A DNA stretch of 64,000 bases from Paenibacillus aestuarii (lineage in GTDB: Bacteria; Bacillota; Bacilli; Paenibacillales; NBRC-103111): NCBI RefSeq assembly GCF_027789125.1, contig NZ_JAQFVF010000027.1:186001-250000 (forward strand), read 5' to 3'. The translations under genes were made by a program, and so were the position numbers. Positions within the stretch are counted from its first letter, which is position 1; every line of letters begins with the position of its first letter. Below are positions 52,016-60,440 of the stretch, in pieces. A model generated the notes under the pieces. It saw nothing but the letters and a program-made list of their open reading frames with translations, was not told the origin of the DNA and made no database searches.

Positions 52016-53326
52016 ATGCTCGATTTGGAATCCAGATTAGAACGTCATCAGAAGAAACGCCAAGAGAAGCCAGAACGTAACAAAGTATCATTTAAAGTCA
52101 TTGGCGGGCTAACACTTGTTGCTGCGGTATGTTTTGCGATTGGAGTCGGAGCTTCCTATTGGACGACGAATCATAACGCTGACGATGAAGGTCAATCGGC
52201 TGCGGTTACGGAAACGGTGTCACCATCACCGACTTCGAGCCTGCCCAGCGGACAAGCTAACCCTTCAGCAAGTCCTTCGGCAAGCCCAACACCAATTGCT
52301 GCAGCGAATGCACTGCCAAGCCCACAGCCTTCATCCAGCGCTGGAAGCGCAAGTTCAGAAACTTCCGTGCCGCAAGGCAATGGACAACAACAGGTCAAGC
52401 TGACTTTTGTCGGAGATGTGATGCTTGCCTCCAAAGTGGAAGATATTTTAAAGCAAAAAGGCTATGATTACCCTTATTCTAACGTGACCGATTTATTGAG
52501 CAAGGCCGATTATACGATTGCCAACCTGGAAACACCGGTTACAACCAGAGGTACGGAGCAGAAAAAGGACTACGTGTACCGCTCATCTCCTTTGGCGCTG
52601 TCGGCGCTTAGAGCTGCAGGCATTGATTTGGTCAATTTAGCGAATAATCACGTGATGGATTATGGAACTGAGGGGCTGCTTGATACGTTTGACGCGCTCG
52701 ATCAGGAAGGCATTCAGCGCATGGGCGCCGGTAAAAATGTGGAGGAAGCCTATCAGCCTGTCATCGTGGAGAAGCAAGGCATCAAGATTGCGTTCCTCGG
52801 GTTCAGCAGGGTCGTCCCGGAGGGCAGCTGGAAAGCGGCTGCAGAGCATCCCGGCGTCGCTGAAACCTATAACTATAAGCCAGCCGTCGAAGCGATTCAA
52901 AAAGCCAAGGAGAAGGCAGATCTCGTCGTCGTCACGGCGCATTGGGGGGTTGAACGCAGCGATCAGCCGGACAAGTACCAGAAAGATCTGGCGCATCGTT
53001 ATATCGATGCTGGCGCTGATCTTATCGTCGGCGGTCACCCGCATGTGCTTCAAGGCTTTGAACAGTATAAAGGCAAATGGATTGCTTACAGTTTGGGCAA
53101 TTTTATTTTTACTACCAACGATGTGCCGAAGACGTGGGAGACGGTTGCTCTGGAAGCGAGCTGTACCAAGGACAAGCAGTGTGACGTGCATCTCGTGCCC
53201 GTTCTAACTAAGATGGCACTGCCGACGCCGATGAGTACCGAGGATGGCACCAAGCTTTTTCAACGTCTGAGCCAAATATCGATCGGTGCGCATGTCGACG
53301 CATACGGTCGCGTAACAAAAGAATAA
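52016..53326 (+). CDS. CapA family protein, membrane-anchored
   Basis: A 436-residue protein: a basic N-terminus, one membrane helix (about 26-48), a Ser/Pro/Ala-rich spacer (60-125) and an external PGA_cap metallophosphoesterase-like domain (TFVGDVMLASKVE, NLETPVTTRG, NLANNHVMDYG, HWGVERSDQP, GGHPHVLQGFE, SLGNFIF). CapA proteins take part in poly-gamma-glutamate or other capsule synthesis; no capBC is nearby. An extended -10 (TGGTATAAT, 51988-51996) precedes it. It heads a likely operon with the FAH and SDR genes. Confidence 0.87.
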   Translation: MLDLESRLERHQKKRQEKPERNKVSFKVIGGLTLVAAVCFAIGVGASYWTTNHNADDEGQSAAVTETVSPSPTSSLPSGQANPSASPSASPTPIAAANALPSPQPSSSAGSASSETSVPQGNGQQQVKLTFVGDVMLASKVEDILKQKGYDYPYSNVTDLLSKADYTIANLETPVTTRGTEQKKDYVYRSSPLALSALRAAGIDLVNLANNHVMDYGTEGLLDTFDALDQEGIQRMGAGKNVEEAYQPVIVEKQGIKIAFLGFSRVVPEGSWKAAAEHPGVAETYNYKPAVEAIQKAKEKADLVVVTAHWGVERSDQPDKYQKDLAHRYIDAGADLIVGGHPHVLQGFEQYKGKWIAYSLGNFIFTTNDVPKTWETVALEASCTKDKQCDVHLVPVLTKMALPTPMSTEDGTKLFQRLSQISIGAHVDAYGRVTKE

Positions 53327-53345
53327 AACAAGGAGTCGATCCAAG

Positions 53346-53978
53346 ATGACAGAAACGATTCGCAATATTTATTGTGTTGGACGCAATTATCGTGCACATG
53401 CGGCGGAATTGGGCAATGACGTGCCGGATGAGCCGATGATTTTCACGAAACCGACGCATGCTTTGACCCCGATGGATGGCGAAGTGTTGGCGCTGCCGGG
53501 CGACCGCGGAGAGATTCATTATGAGGCTGAGCTGGTGCTGCGCATCGCCAAGCCTTACAGCGCGGGCATGACGGTGGAAGATCTCGTCGATGGGTATGCG
53601 CTCGGCATCGATTTCACCTTGCGCGATGTGCAAAGTGTGATTAAGAAAAAAGGCCAGCCATGGCTTCCGGCCAAAGGTTTCTTGGGCTCAGCGCCGATTA
53701 GTGCGTTCCAGCCGTTCACGGATACTGCTGCGCTGGCAGAGAAAAACTTCAAGCTGTTGAAGAACGGGGCTGTGGTTCAAGACGGCAATATTGGCAATAT
53801 GATTTTTGATCTGCAAACGATTGTTGATTACATAGCGAAGCACTACGGATTAGGTGCAGGTGACATCATCTACACAGGAACGCCTGAAGGGGTAGGTCCT
53901 GTGAGCAGCGGAGATAGACTGGAACTGCTGTGGGGGGAAGAATCGTTCGGTGCAATTACGGTGAAAACAGAAGCTTAG
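53346..53978 (+). CDS. Fumarylacetoacetate hydrolase family protein
   Basis: A 210-residue FAH-fold enzyme (YcgM-like). The metal ligands are visible in HYEAELVLRI (Glu residues) and LGIDFTLRD, with the substrate loop KGQPWLPAKGFLGSAP and TGTPEGVGPV. Bacterial members include oxaloacetate decarboxylases/tautomerases and acylpyruvases. It follows capA by 19 bases. Confidence 0.9.
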   Translation: MTETIRNIYCVGRNYRAHAAELGNDVPDEPMIFTKPTHALTPMDGEVLALPGDRGEIHYEAELVLRIAKPYSAGMTVEDLVDGYALGIDFTLRDVQSVIKKKGQPWLPAKGFLGSAPISAFQPFTDTAALAEKNFKLLKNGAVVQDGNIGNMIFDLQTIVDYIAKHYGLGAGDIIYTGTPEGVGPVSSGDRLELLWGEESFGAITVKTEA

Positions 53979-54013
53979 GACGGCGAAAATAGACCTGAAG
54001 GGAGTGCTTCGCC

Positions 54014-54760
54014 ATGCAATTAAGTGGAAATACGATTCTTATTACCGGCGGATCAGCGGGAATTGGGCTTGCGTTTGCGGAACGCTTTTTGAAAGCTGGC
54101 AACACAGTCATCGTGTGCGGCCGTCAGGAAGCGAAGCTGCAGGAGGCCAAGCTTACATATCCGGACCTTCATACCCGGGTCTGTGATGTTGCTAGCGAAG
54201 ATGAGCGTCTGGCTTTGGTGGAGTGGGCGAAGCGCGAATTTCCGGAGTTGAACGTGCTGGTGAACAATGCAGGCATTCAGCAGCGGACAAACCTGGTGCA
54301 GACCCAAGAGAGCTGGAGCTACCATCATCAGGAAATCGCCGCCAACCTGGAGGCGCCTCTGCATCTGACGATGCTGTTCCTGCCGCACCTTGCGGAGAAG
54401 AGCCATGCTGCCGTCATCAACGTCAGCTCCGGCCTGGCTTTTACGCCAATGGCTGCAGCTCCGATCTACTGCGCAACTAAGGCTGCGCTGCACTCCTTTA
54501 CCATGAGCCTGCGCTATCAACTGGCGTCGACCGCCATTGAAGTGATCGAAGTGGCGCCACCTGCGGTGAACACGGATTTGGGTGGCAAAGGCCTTCATAC
54601 CTTCGGCGTGCCGCTGGATGAATTTGCAGACGGTGTGTTCCAAGGGCTGGAAAAAGGCCTGCCGGAGATCGGCTACGGCACCTCCGAAAAGGCGCTGCGC
54701 CTGTCCCGAGACGAAATTGATGCGGCCGTTCAAGCGATTAACAGTCGCGTGTCGTTTTAA
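54014..54760 (+). CDS. Short-chain dehydrogenase (DltE-like)
   Basis: A 248-residue SDR: NAD(P) loop TGGSAGIGLAF (11-21), NNAG (around 88), catalytic Ser in VSSGLAF and YCATK (Tyr/Lys), then PPAVNTDL. It is closest in pattern to DltE/YdfG-type SDRs encoded near cell-envelope genes. It lies 35 bases after the FAH gene and has a good terminator. The substrate is unknown. Confidence 0.88.
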   Translation: MQLSGNTILITGGSAGIGLAFAERFLKAGNTVIVCGRQEAKLQEAKLTYPDLHTRVCDVASEDERLALVEWAKREFPELNVLVNNAGIQQRTNLVQTQESWSYHHQEIAANLEAPLHLTMLFLPHLAEKSHAAVINVSSGLAFTPMAAAPIYCATKAALHSFTMSLRYQLASTAIEVIEVAPPAVNTDLGGKGLHTFGVPLDEFADGVFQGLEKGLPEIGYGTSEKALRLSRDEIDAAVQAINSRVSF

Positions 54761-54768
54761 ATTGAAGG

Positions 54769-54806
54769 GGCTGCCCAATGTCACTTGTTGACGGGGCAGC
54801 CTTTTT
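54769..54806 (+). terminator. Terminator of the capA-FAH-SDR unit
   Basis: GGCTGCCC (54769-54776) pairs with GGGCAGCC (54794-54801), followed by TTTTTG. Confidence 0.88.
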
Positions 54807-54882
54807 GTTTTGGGGGCGGGGGCTGGCAAACTCCCGTAAAACTGCCGACCTGTTAATTGGCACCATGTAACCCGGTAACGCC

Positions 54883-55244
54883 GTAACCCGAACCTCGAAC
54901 CCGAACGCCGAACGCTGAACGCCGAACTTCGAACTTCGAACTTCGAACGCCGAACCCCGAACGCCGAACCCCGAACTCCGAACCCGGAACCCGGAACCCG
55001 GAACGCCGGACCCCGAACGCCGAACCCCGAACGCCGAACCCGGAACCCGGAACCCGGAACCCGGAACGCCGGACCCCGAACGCCGATCCCCGAACGCCGA
55101 ACTTCGAACGCCGAACTTCGAACGCCGAACCTCGAACCCCGAACCCCGAACCCCGAACCCCGAACCCGAACGCCGAACGCCGAACCCCGAACCCCGAACG
55201 CCGAACCCCGAACCCCGAACCCCGAACCCCGAACCCCGAACCCC
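54883..55244. repeat. Degenerate tandem heptamer array (~50 units of GAACNNN)
   Basis: About 362 bp consist almost entirely of 7-base units of the form GAAC followed by CCC, GCC, TTC, CCG, CTC or TCC. One or two units have 6 bases. The last six units are all GAACCCC. A six-unit block (three or four GAACCCG, then GAACGCC, GGACCCC, GAACGCC) occurs twice, a sign of internal duplication. Less regular GTAACCC-like units begin near 54867. Because 7 is not a multiple of 3, the minus-strand open frame over it (GFGVRGS repeats) is a by-product, not a gene. Confidence 0.95.
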
Positions 55245-55375
55245 CTTCAAATTACTAAACTGGTAAATTGCTAAACCATCAAACACGCTAGGCTCCGCCC
55301 AACCGATGATACTTACCCACCGCGCCAACCGCCCGTCCAGCCGCATATTAAAAAACGCCACCAACTACGGACAAT
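55245..55375. other. Spacer between two repeat blocks
   Basis: 131 bp without a gene. The first part has short ACTAAAC/GCTAAACC repeats around GGTAAAT; the rest is unremarkable. Confidence 0.4.
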
Positions 55376-56060
55376 GACGATTCGTATCCTGCAAAACGAG
55401 CAGGATAATTGAACAAACTCACACGTTCACGTAGTTGTCCTGCAATTCCGCAGGATTTTAGGCCGAAACGAACGGATTTAGTCCAAAAGTAAGAATTATC
55501 CTGCTAGTTTTGTCGGATAGAGTGCGAAAACCTCCCAGATGCAGAAAATTCCTGCTGATTTTGCAGGCTAGCTAAGGGGCACAACTTTTGACTGCACTAG
55601 CACATAAATCGTGCGCTTCTATTTAGCTAGTTTTGTAGATACTACAGGGGCACAGGAAACACGTAACGTTGAGCGTGGAGTGACGATTCATATCCTGCAA
55701 TTCCAGCAGGATTTTAGTTCGAAACGAACGGATTTAGTCCATAAATGAGAATTATCCTGCTAGTTTGCAGGATAGAGTGCGAAAACCTCCCCAGATGCAG
55801 AAAAATCCTGCTGATTTTGCAGGATAGCTAGAGGGCACAACTTTTGACTGCACTAAGCATATAAATCGTGCGCTTCTATTTAGCTAGTTCTGTAGATACA
55901 ACAGGAGCACGGGAATCACGCAACGTTGAGCATGGAGTGAAGATTCGTATCCTGTAATTTCAACAGGATTTTAGGGCGAAACGATCGGAAATTTAGCCCA
56001 AAAGTGAGAATTATCCTGCCAGTTATGCAGGAAAGGGACACAACCATTGATCGCGCTAAC
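55376..56060. repeat. Tandem ~260-300 bp repeat rich in GCAGGA hairpins
   Basis: Two full copies (starting GACGATTC at 55376 and 55682) and a partial third (GAAGATTC, 55939) share most of their sequence. Each full copy has several TCCTGC...GCAGGA hairpins (for example 55692-55712, 55754-55773, 55806-55823), the phrase CGAAACGAACGGATTTAGTCC, and a GCGCTTCTATTTAGCTAGTT block. The first copy is longer because it has an extra ~50-bp hairpin unit. No coding capacity. The hairpin core is shared with 29063-29137. Confidence 0.88.
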
Positions 56061-56093
56061 CCATGCATCGTGCTCATTTCGGCCTGCCGAAAA

Positions 56094-56126
56094 GGCAAAA
56101 GAGGAACAGCCTGTTCCTCTTTTGCC
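56094..56126 (-). terminator. Long hairpin, probable terminator of the AraC-type gene
   Basis: A 16-bp perfect stem, GGCAAAAGAGGAACAG (56094-56109) with its complement (56111-56126); on the minus strand TTTT follows. A second palindrome, GTGGCCGGGCCAC, lies at about 56136-56148. Confidence 0.65.
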
Positions 56127-56176
56127 GCAATAACCGTGGCCGGGCCACGCCGACCGCTGTCACGAAGTAACAGCCG

Positions 56177-57085
56177 TTATGCACCTTTACGTTTTACCGG
56201 CAAGTAAATGTCCATCTGGATAAGCGGTTTGCCTGGGTGACAGCGCTCATCATAGAGCTCAAACTCCGGGGTGCCTGCATGCTCGTAGCCTGAGTGCGGA
56301 AACCATTCGTCGAAGATCGACTTCCATGTGCTTTGGATCGAAGGCGAGAACTGATCAGGAGTCACAAGCGGCGTCGTAAATACTGCATATTCAGCGCCAG
56401 CAAATTCACGGCACACGAGATCCGCAGGAACGCCTTCGAAATGGTCAACTTCCATCCCGATCAAATAGGACATGCTCCCGGATTCCATGTCGAAGCTGTG
56501 GCAGATCCCCAGCTCCACCGGGCTTTCGCGGTGTATGCGGTTCGGAATTCGGGTGCCCCAGCCATTCTGCAAGTACTCTTGCCAAAAAGCCGGGATTTTT
56601 TGCAAGTTTTCTCCGTTATTGATCGATGTCTGCAGCTCGTAGCCGACGACCTTATAGGCGGGCTTCGTCGTAATCCGATAGTCCATCTGAATGCCTCCCA
56701 AATATGGATTGTATTTGCGTTGCAACACGTTCAGCTTCGCATAGGTTGGCGGCTTAATTCCATGTTTGCGATAATCCGCCGGGGTCATCCCGAACATCCG
56801 CTTGAAGGCACGCGTGAAGGTCTCGTGATTATGGAAGCCGTTCTCAAGCGCAATGTCGAGCAGACGCAACTCCGTGTGGGCTACCTGATAAGCTGATTTG
56901 GCGAGACGTCGTTTGCGCACATATTCCATTACAGACTCGCCAGCCATCGACTGAAAGACGCGGTGAAAATGGAAGTCCGAAAAGTTTGCAACCTGCGCAA
57001 GTCGCGAGAGTGACAACTCTTCAGCCATATGCGATTCGACGAAATCAATCGTAACTTGTATCTGCTTCAGGTAATCCTCTTTCAC
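56177..57085 (-). CDS. AraC family regulator with GyrI-like effector domain
   Basis: A 302-residue protein: N-terminal double AraC HTH (about 1-105: LSLSRLAQVANFSDFHFHRVF and FKRMFGMTPADYRKHG), then a GyrI/BacR effector-binding domain (about 135-300: YRITTKPAYKVVGYELQ, EFELYDERCHP). Regulators of this Rob/BmrR-like layout sense bulky hydrophobic compounds. It starts with GTG, with GGAGG 12 bases upstream. The target is unknown. Confidence 0.88.
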   Translation of the reverse strand: MKEDYLKQIQVTIDFVESHMAEELSLSRLAQVANFSDFHFHRVFQSMAGESVMEYVRKRRLAKSAYQVAHTELRLLDIALENGFHNHETFTRAFKRMFGMTPADYRKHGIKPPTYAKLNVLQRKYNPYLGGIQMDYRITTKPAYKVVGYELQTSINNGENLQKIPAFWQEYLQNGWGTRIPNRIHRESPVELGICHSFDMESGSMSYLIGMEVDHFEGVPADLVCREFAGAEYAVFTTPLVTPDQFSPSIQSTWKSIFDEWFPHSGYEHAGTPEFELYDERCHPGKPLIQMDIYLPVKRKGA

Positions 57086-57169
57086 AGGGATTAGCAGCCT
57101 CCTTGACTGAACTATTTGTATTGTAACGTCAATCCGAAAAAGCCTCTTGACATTTCTTGCTCACTTCCC

Positions 57170-60100
57170 CTAGCCAATGCTCAAAATCTCGCGAATATCC
57201 TGCTCCGTCAACGTAGCTAAGGCTTCTTGACCGGATTGAATGACATCGTCGATCAGATTTCTTTTCTTTTTCTGCAGCTCATACATCGTATCTTCAATCG
57301 TGCCTTGCGCCACGAGACGGATGACTTGGACGACATTTTTTTGGCCGATCCGATGGGCCCGGTCTGCTGCCTGCTGTTCCACGGCAGGGTTCCACCACAG
57401 ATCATACAGGATGACTGTATCGGCGCCAGTCAAATTCAGCCCGGTGCCGCCGGCTTTTAAAGACAGCAAAAACATATCGCGCTCGCCACGATTAAACCGG
57501 TCGCATAGCTCAACGCGCTCCGCTGCAGGAGTTTGACCATCGAGATAAAATAAGGGCACGCCGCGCTCCCCAAGCTCCCGCCTGATCAGCCCCAGCATCT
57601 CTGTAAACTGCGAAAAAATCAAAGCCCGCTTGCCGGCGCTGCGGCATTCTTCAATGATTTCCAGCAGCTGATCGAGTTTGCCGGATCCGCCTTGGTACCC
57701 CTCCACAAAGAGGGCGGGGTGACAGCAGAGCTGGCGAAGCCGAGTGAGACCGGCCAAGATTTTGATCCGATTTTGCTGAAAATCGTTATCAATCAGATGC
57801 TTCATGGCCTCTTTCTGCAGCTTGGCCAAATAGGCCGCATACAGCCTTTTTTGCTCAGGCAGCAGCTCTGAAGGATGGAGCGACTCGATTTTTTCCGGCA
57901 GCTCCTTCAGCACGTCGGTTTTCAACCGCCGCAGGACGAACGGCCGCACTCGTTTGGCGATAGCTTCGCGGCTCAGCTCGCCGAACGCTTGCCGTTCTGG
58001 CAGGAGACCGGGGAAGACCGCATCGAAGATCGACCAGAGCTCTTCGAGCCTGTTCTCGATCGGTGTGCCTGTCAGTGCAAACCGGTACGTGGCCTGGATG
58101 CTTTTGACCGCCTGCGCCGTCTGGGTGACATGGTTTTTAAATACCTGCGCTTCATCGAGAATAAGGGTGTGAAAAGTGGGCTGCACATACAGATCGAGAT
58201 CCCGGCGCAGAAGTGGGTACGAGGTGATGAGGACGTCCATCTGCGACGAGCCTTTCAGCACCCGCACGCGCTCCTGACGACTGCCGTCGGCAATGACGAC
58301 GCGAAGCTGGGGCGCGAACTTCAAAAGCTCATGCTGCCAGTTATAGAGCAATGAGGATGGCGCGACGATGAGCGCTGGGCGCTTGTGCTGGCGGATCTCA
58401 TCCTGCATAGAGACGAGAAAAGCGATGCTTTGCAGCGTCTTGCCCAGCCCCATATCATCGGCCAAAATGCCGCCAAAGCGGTAGAAAGCCAGCATTTTCA
58501 GCCACTGATAGCCGTACAGCTGATAGTCGCGCAGGACATCGCTTAGGCTGTCCGGAACAGGGAAGTCCAAATGATCCGGGTTGCGCACATGCTCCAGCAT
58601 GCGCCTGAGCGATTTGCCAAGCGTGATCGCATGTCCTTGATAGTCGGTGCCAGCAAGGGGCAAAGCGCGGCTTAGCGGCAGCTGGAGGTGATTTCCTTTT
58701 AACTCTGACAGACGAATCCCGGTTTCATTGATGAAACGGATGATTTCCTGAAACTCTGCACGTTCCAAGGGCATTAATGCGCCATTTGACAGCTTGTGGT
58801 ACTTGCGTTTTTCATGGAGCGCTTGGAGCAGGCTGCGAATTTCCGATTCGGGAATGCCTTCGATATCAAAGGTGACAGCGAGCCAATCCGTTTTCTCGTC
58901 GATATTGACGATCACCTTAGGTGGTGCAAGCACGGTAAAGAGCCGGCTTTTCACAGCGGAGGTGGCATACACATGCAACAGTTTCTCCAGTTGAGGGAGA
59001 ATGTGGTACATAAAATGGTACTCAGCCTCTTCATCATCGAGAAAAAAACCGCTTTCGGTCTTAATCACGAAGCTGCTGTCCATCAGCTCAAGAATTTGCT
59101 CTTCGAGATCGGTATTCCGCATCAGGATGCGATCTGCTTGGCTCGCTGCAACCGTGGGCTCCAAAGGATTCAAGACGATGTCGCCATACTGAAACTCCAG
59201 GCCGGCTAGCAGCCGGTCGCGAACCCGGTCCAAATAGAGCCGCGCTTGGAGAGGGGGCTGCATCAAGCGAGCCGCGATAGCATCGGCAATACGGACGCTG
59301 CCCAGTTGGGCCAGGCCAGGCACTACTTTTTCCAAATAAAGCTGGATATGCTCGGCAGATATAAAAATTCGCGAGTGATCCGCAGTTTGGAGCAATTGCT
59401 TCATAGCGGCGAGGCGCGCGCAGGAGTCTGTAGAAACCCGCAGCAGCTTTCCTTGGGCCAAGACAAGCCCGTAGGCTTCCAGGACCGTGACCGTCTCCAA
59501 GCCGTGCACAAGGAGCGAGTATCCGCTTTGATCTTCAAGCTCGTCCAGTTCAAAATAAAGCGGCGGGCGTTCATCTTCAACATAAAAGCTGGTATCCGAG
59601 CCCGCAAGTTCATTGGTATCCAGCTTCACGGAAGTGGCTTGCTCCAGCAAGGGAAGCAAATCTCCCCACGAAGACGGCGGGATAAGCAGCAATCTGTCGC
59701 TGCCGGGCTTCCGCATCGGCGCAGCGAGCATTGTTTCATTGCGGTGAATCCGAATCAGCTGCTGCAGAATAGCGTCATGCTCGCGCAGAAAGCGGTGCTG
59801 CTCCGGATCGTATCGCAGTGACTTGCTCAAGGCAAAAGTTTCTCCACGCTCGATGCCATGGAGGAAGCTGCGAATGGGCTGCACGGTATAGGTGCGTTTC
59901 AAACCAGCGCGCAGTTCGATCGCGAGCAGCATTCTGTGATCCGCGCCGAGCTGCGGTTTGAGAATGAACTCCATCGTCAACGGTGCCCGTGCATCAAATA
60001 GATGCCATGTACGACTTGAGCGGGCCGGTTTGGCGGCAAAAAGGCTCAGAATGTCTCCGGCCAGCCCTGGATCAAACGAAGCATCGTTTGTCTGAATGGG

Positions 60101-60421
60101 CATCGTTTGCTCCCCGTTCTGAACCTGCTCGATATATACGAGTACTGCGGCAATATGCTCACAATACAAATCGTCGGGATAAAATGCAGGGCATGTACAA
60201 GTTGCCACTATCGCCCGTTGTGCATTGCGCGCAACAGTGACATGCTGGGGGACGAGATGGTGGACGTTAGCCTCGTAGCGGTGCTCCTTGGCGTCATAGA
60301 CCATGAAGGTTACACTGCCATCCTGATACAAGGCTTCACCGCTTTCATAAGCAAACCGCCCGCATAACTGTTTGATGACAGCTTCTTTCAAAATTAAACT
60401 CAAGGCTGCCCTTCCTTTCAT
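57170..60421 (-). CDS. SNF2-family helicase with SWIM zinc finger
   Basis: A 1083-residue protein. The N-terminal SWIM finger C75-x-C77...C87-x-H89 is clear. A bacterial SNF2 helicase-associated region follows, then the SNF2 ATPase (Walker A DDMGLGKT, Walker B-type LDEAQ, ALTGTPIENRLEELWSIFD) and helicase C (FSQFTEMLG, GTGLNLTGADTVILYD, QQAADRAHRIGQ). It resembles B. subtilis YwqA. These proteins move on double-stranded DNA and may displace RNA polymerase. The start is either ATG 60421 (AAGGG, 5 bases) or TTG 60403 (GGAAGG, better spacing). It is co-transcribed with the HD-GYP gene. Confidence 0.9.
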   Translation of the reverse strand: MKGRAALSLILKEAVIKQLCGRFAYESGEALYQDGSVTFMVYDAKEHRYEANVHHLVPQHVTVARNAQRAIVATCTCPAFYPDDLYCEHIAAVLVYIEQVQNGEQTMPIQTNDASFDPGLAGDILSLFAAKPARSSRTWHLFDARAPLTMEFILKPQLGADHRMLLAIELRAGLKRTYTVQPIRSFLHGIERGETFALSKSLRYDPEQHRFLREHDAILQQLIRIHRNETMLAAPMRKPGSDRLLLIPPSSWGDLLPLLEQATSVKLDTNELAGSDTSFYVEDERPPLYFELDELEDQSGYSLLVHGLETVTVLEAYGLVLAQGKLLRVSTDSCARLAAMKQLLQTADHSRIFISAEHIQLYLEKVVPGLAQLGSVRIADAIAARLMQPPLQARLYLDRVRDRLLAGLEFQYGDIVLNPLEPTVAASQADRILMRNTDLEEQILELMDSSFVIKTESGFFLDDEEAEYHFMYHILPQLEKLLHVYATSAVKSRLFTVLAPPKVIVNIDEKTDWLAVTFDIEGIPESEIRSLLQALHEKRKYHKLSNGALMPLERAEFQEIIRFINETGIRLSELKGNHLQLPLSRALPLAGTDYQGHAITLGKSLRRMLEHVRNPDHLDFPVPDSLSDVLRDYQLYGYQWLKMLAFYRFGGILADDMGLGKTLQSIAFLVSMQDEIRQHKRPALIVAPSSLLYNWQHELLKFAPQLRVVIADGSRQERVRVLKGSSQMDVLITSYPLLRRDLDLYVQPTFHTLILDEAQVFKNHVTQTAQAVKSIQATYRFALTGTPIENRLEELWSIFDAVFPGLLPERQAFGELSREAIAKRVRPFVLRRLKTDVLKELPEKIESLHPSELLPEQKRLYAAYLAKLQKEAMKHLIDNDFQQNRIKILAGLTRLRQLCCHPALFVEGYQGGSGKLDQLLEIIEECRSAGKRALIFSQFTEMLGLIRRELGERGVPLFYLDGQTPAAERVELCDRFNRGERDMFLLSLKAGGTGLNLTGADTVILYDLWWNPAVEQQAADRAHRIGQKNVVQVIRLVAQGTIEDTMYELQKKKRNLIDDVIQSGQEALATLTEQDIREILSIG

Positions 60422-60440
60422 CGGTACCCTTAAGGTCGTG

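Noticed and set aside
54883..55244. Possible CRISPR array
   Set aside because: The repeats are 7 bases long and directly adjoining with no unique spacers, and there are no cas genes.
54738..55364. Long minus-strand open frame encoding GFGVRGS-type repeats
   Set aside because: It is a by-product of the 7-base tandem array: a period of 7 repeats all frames, and there are few stop words in it. No ribosome binding site.
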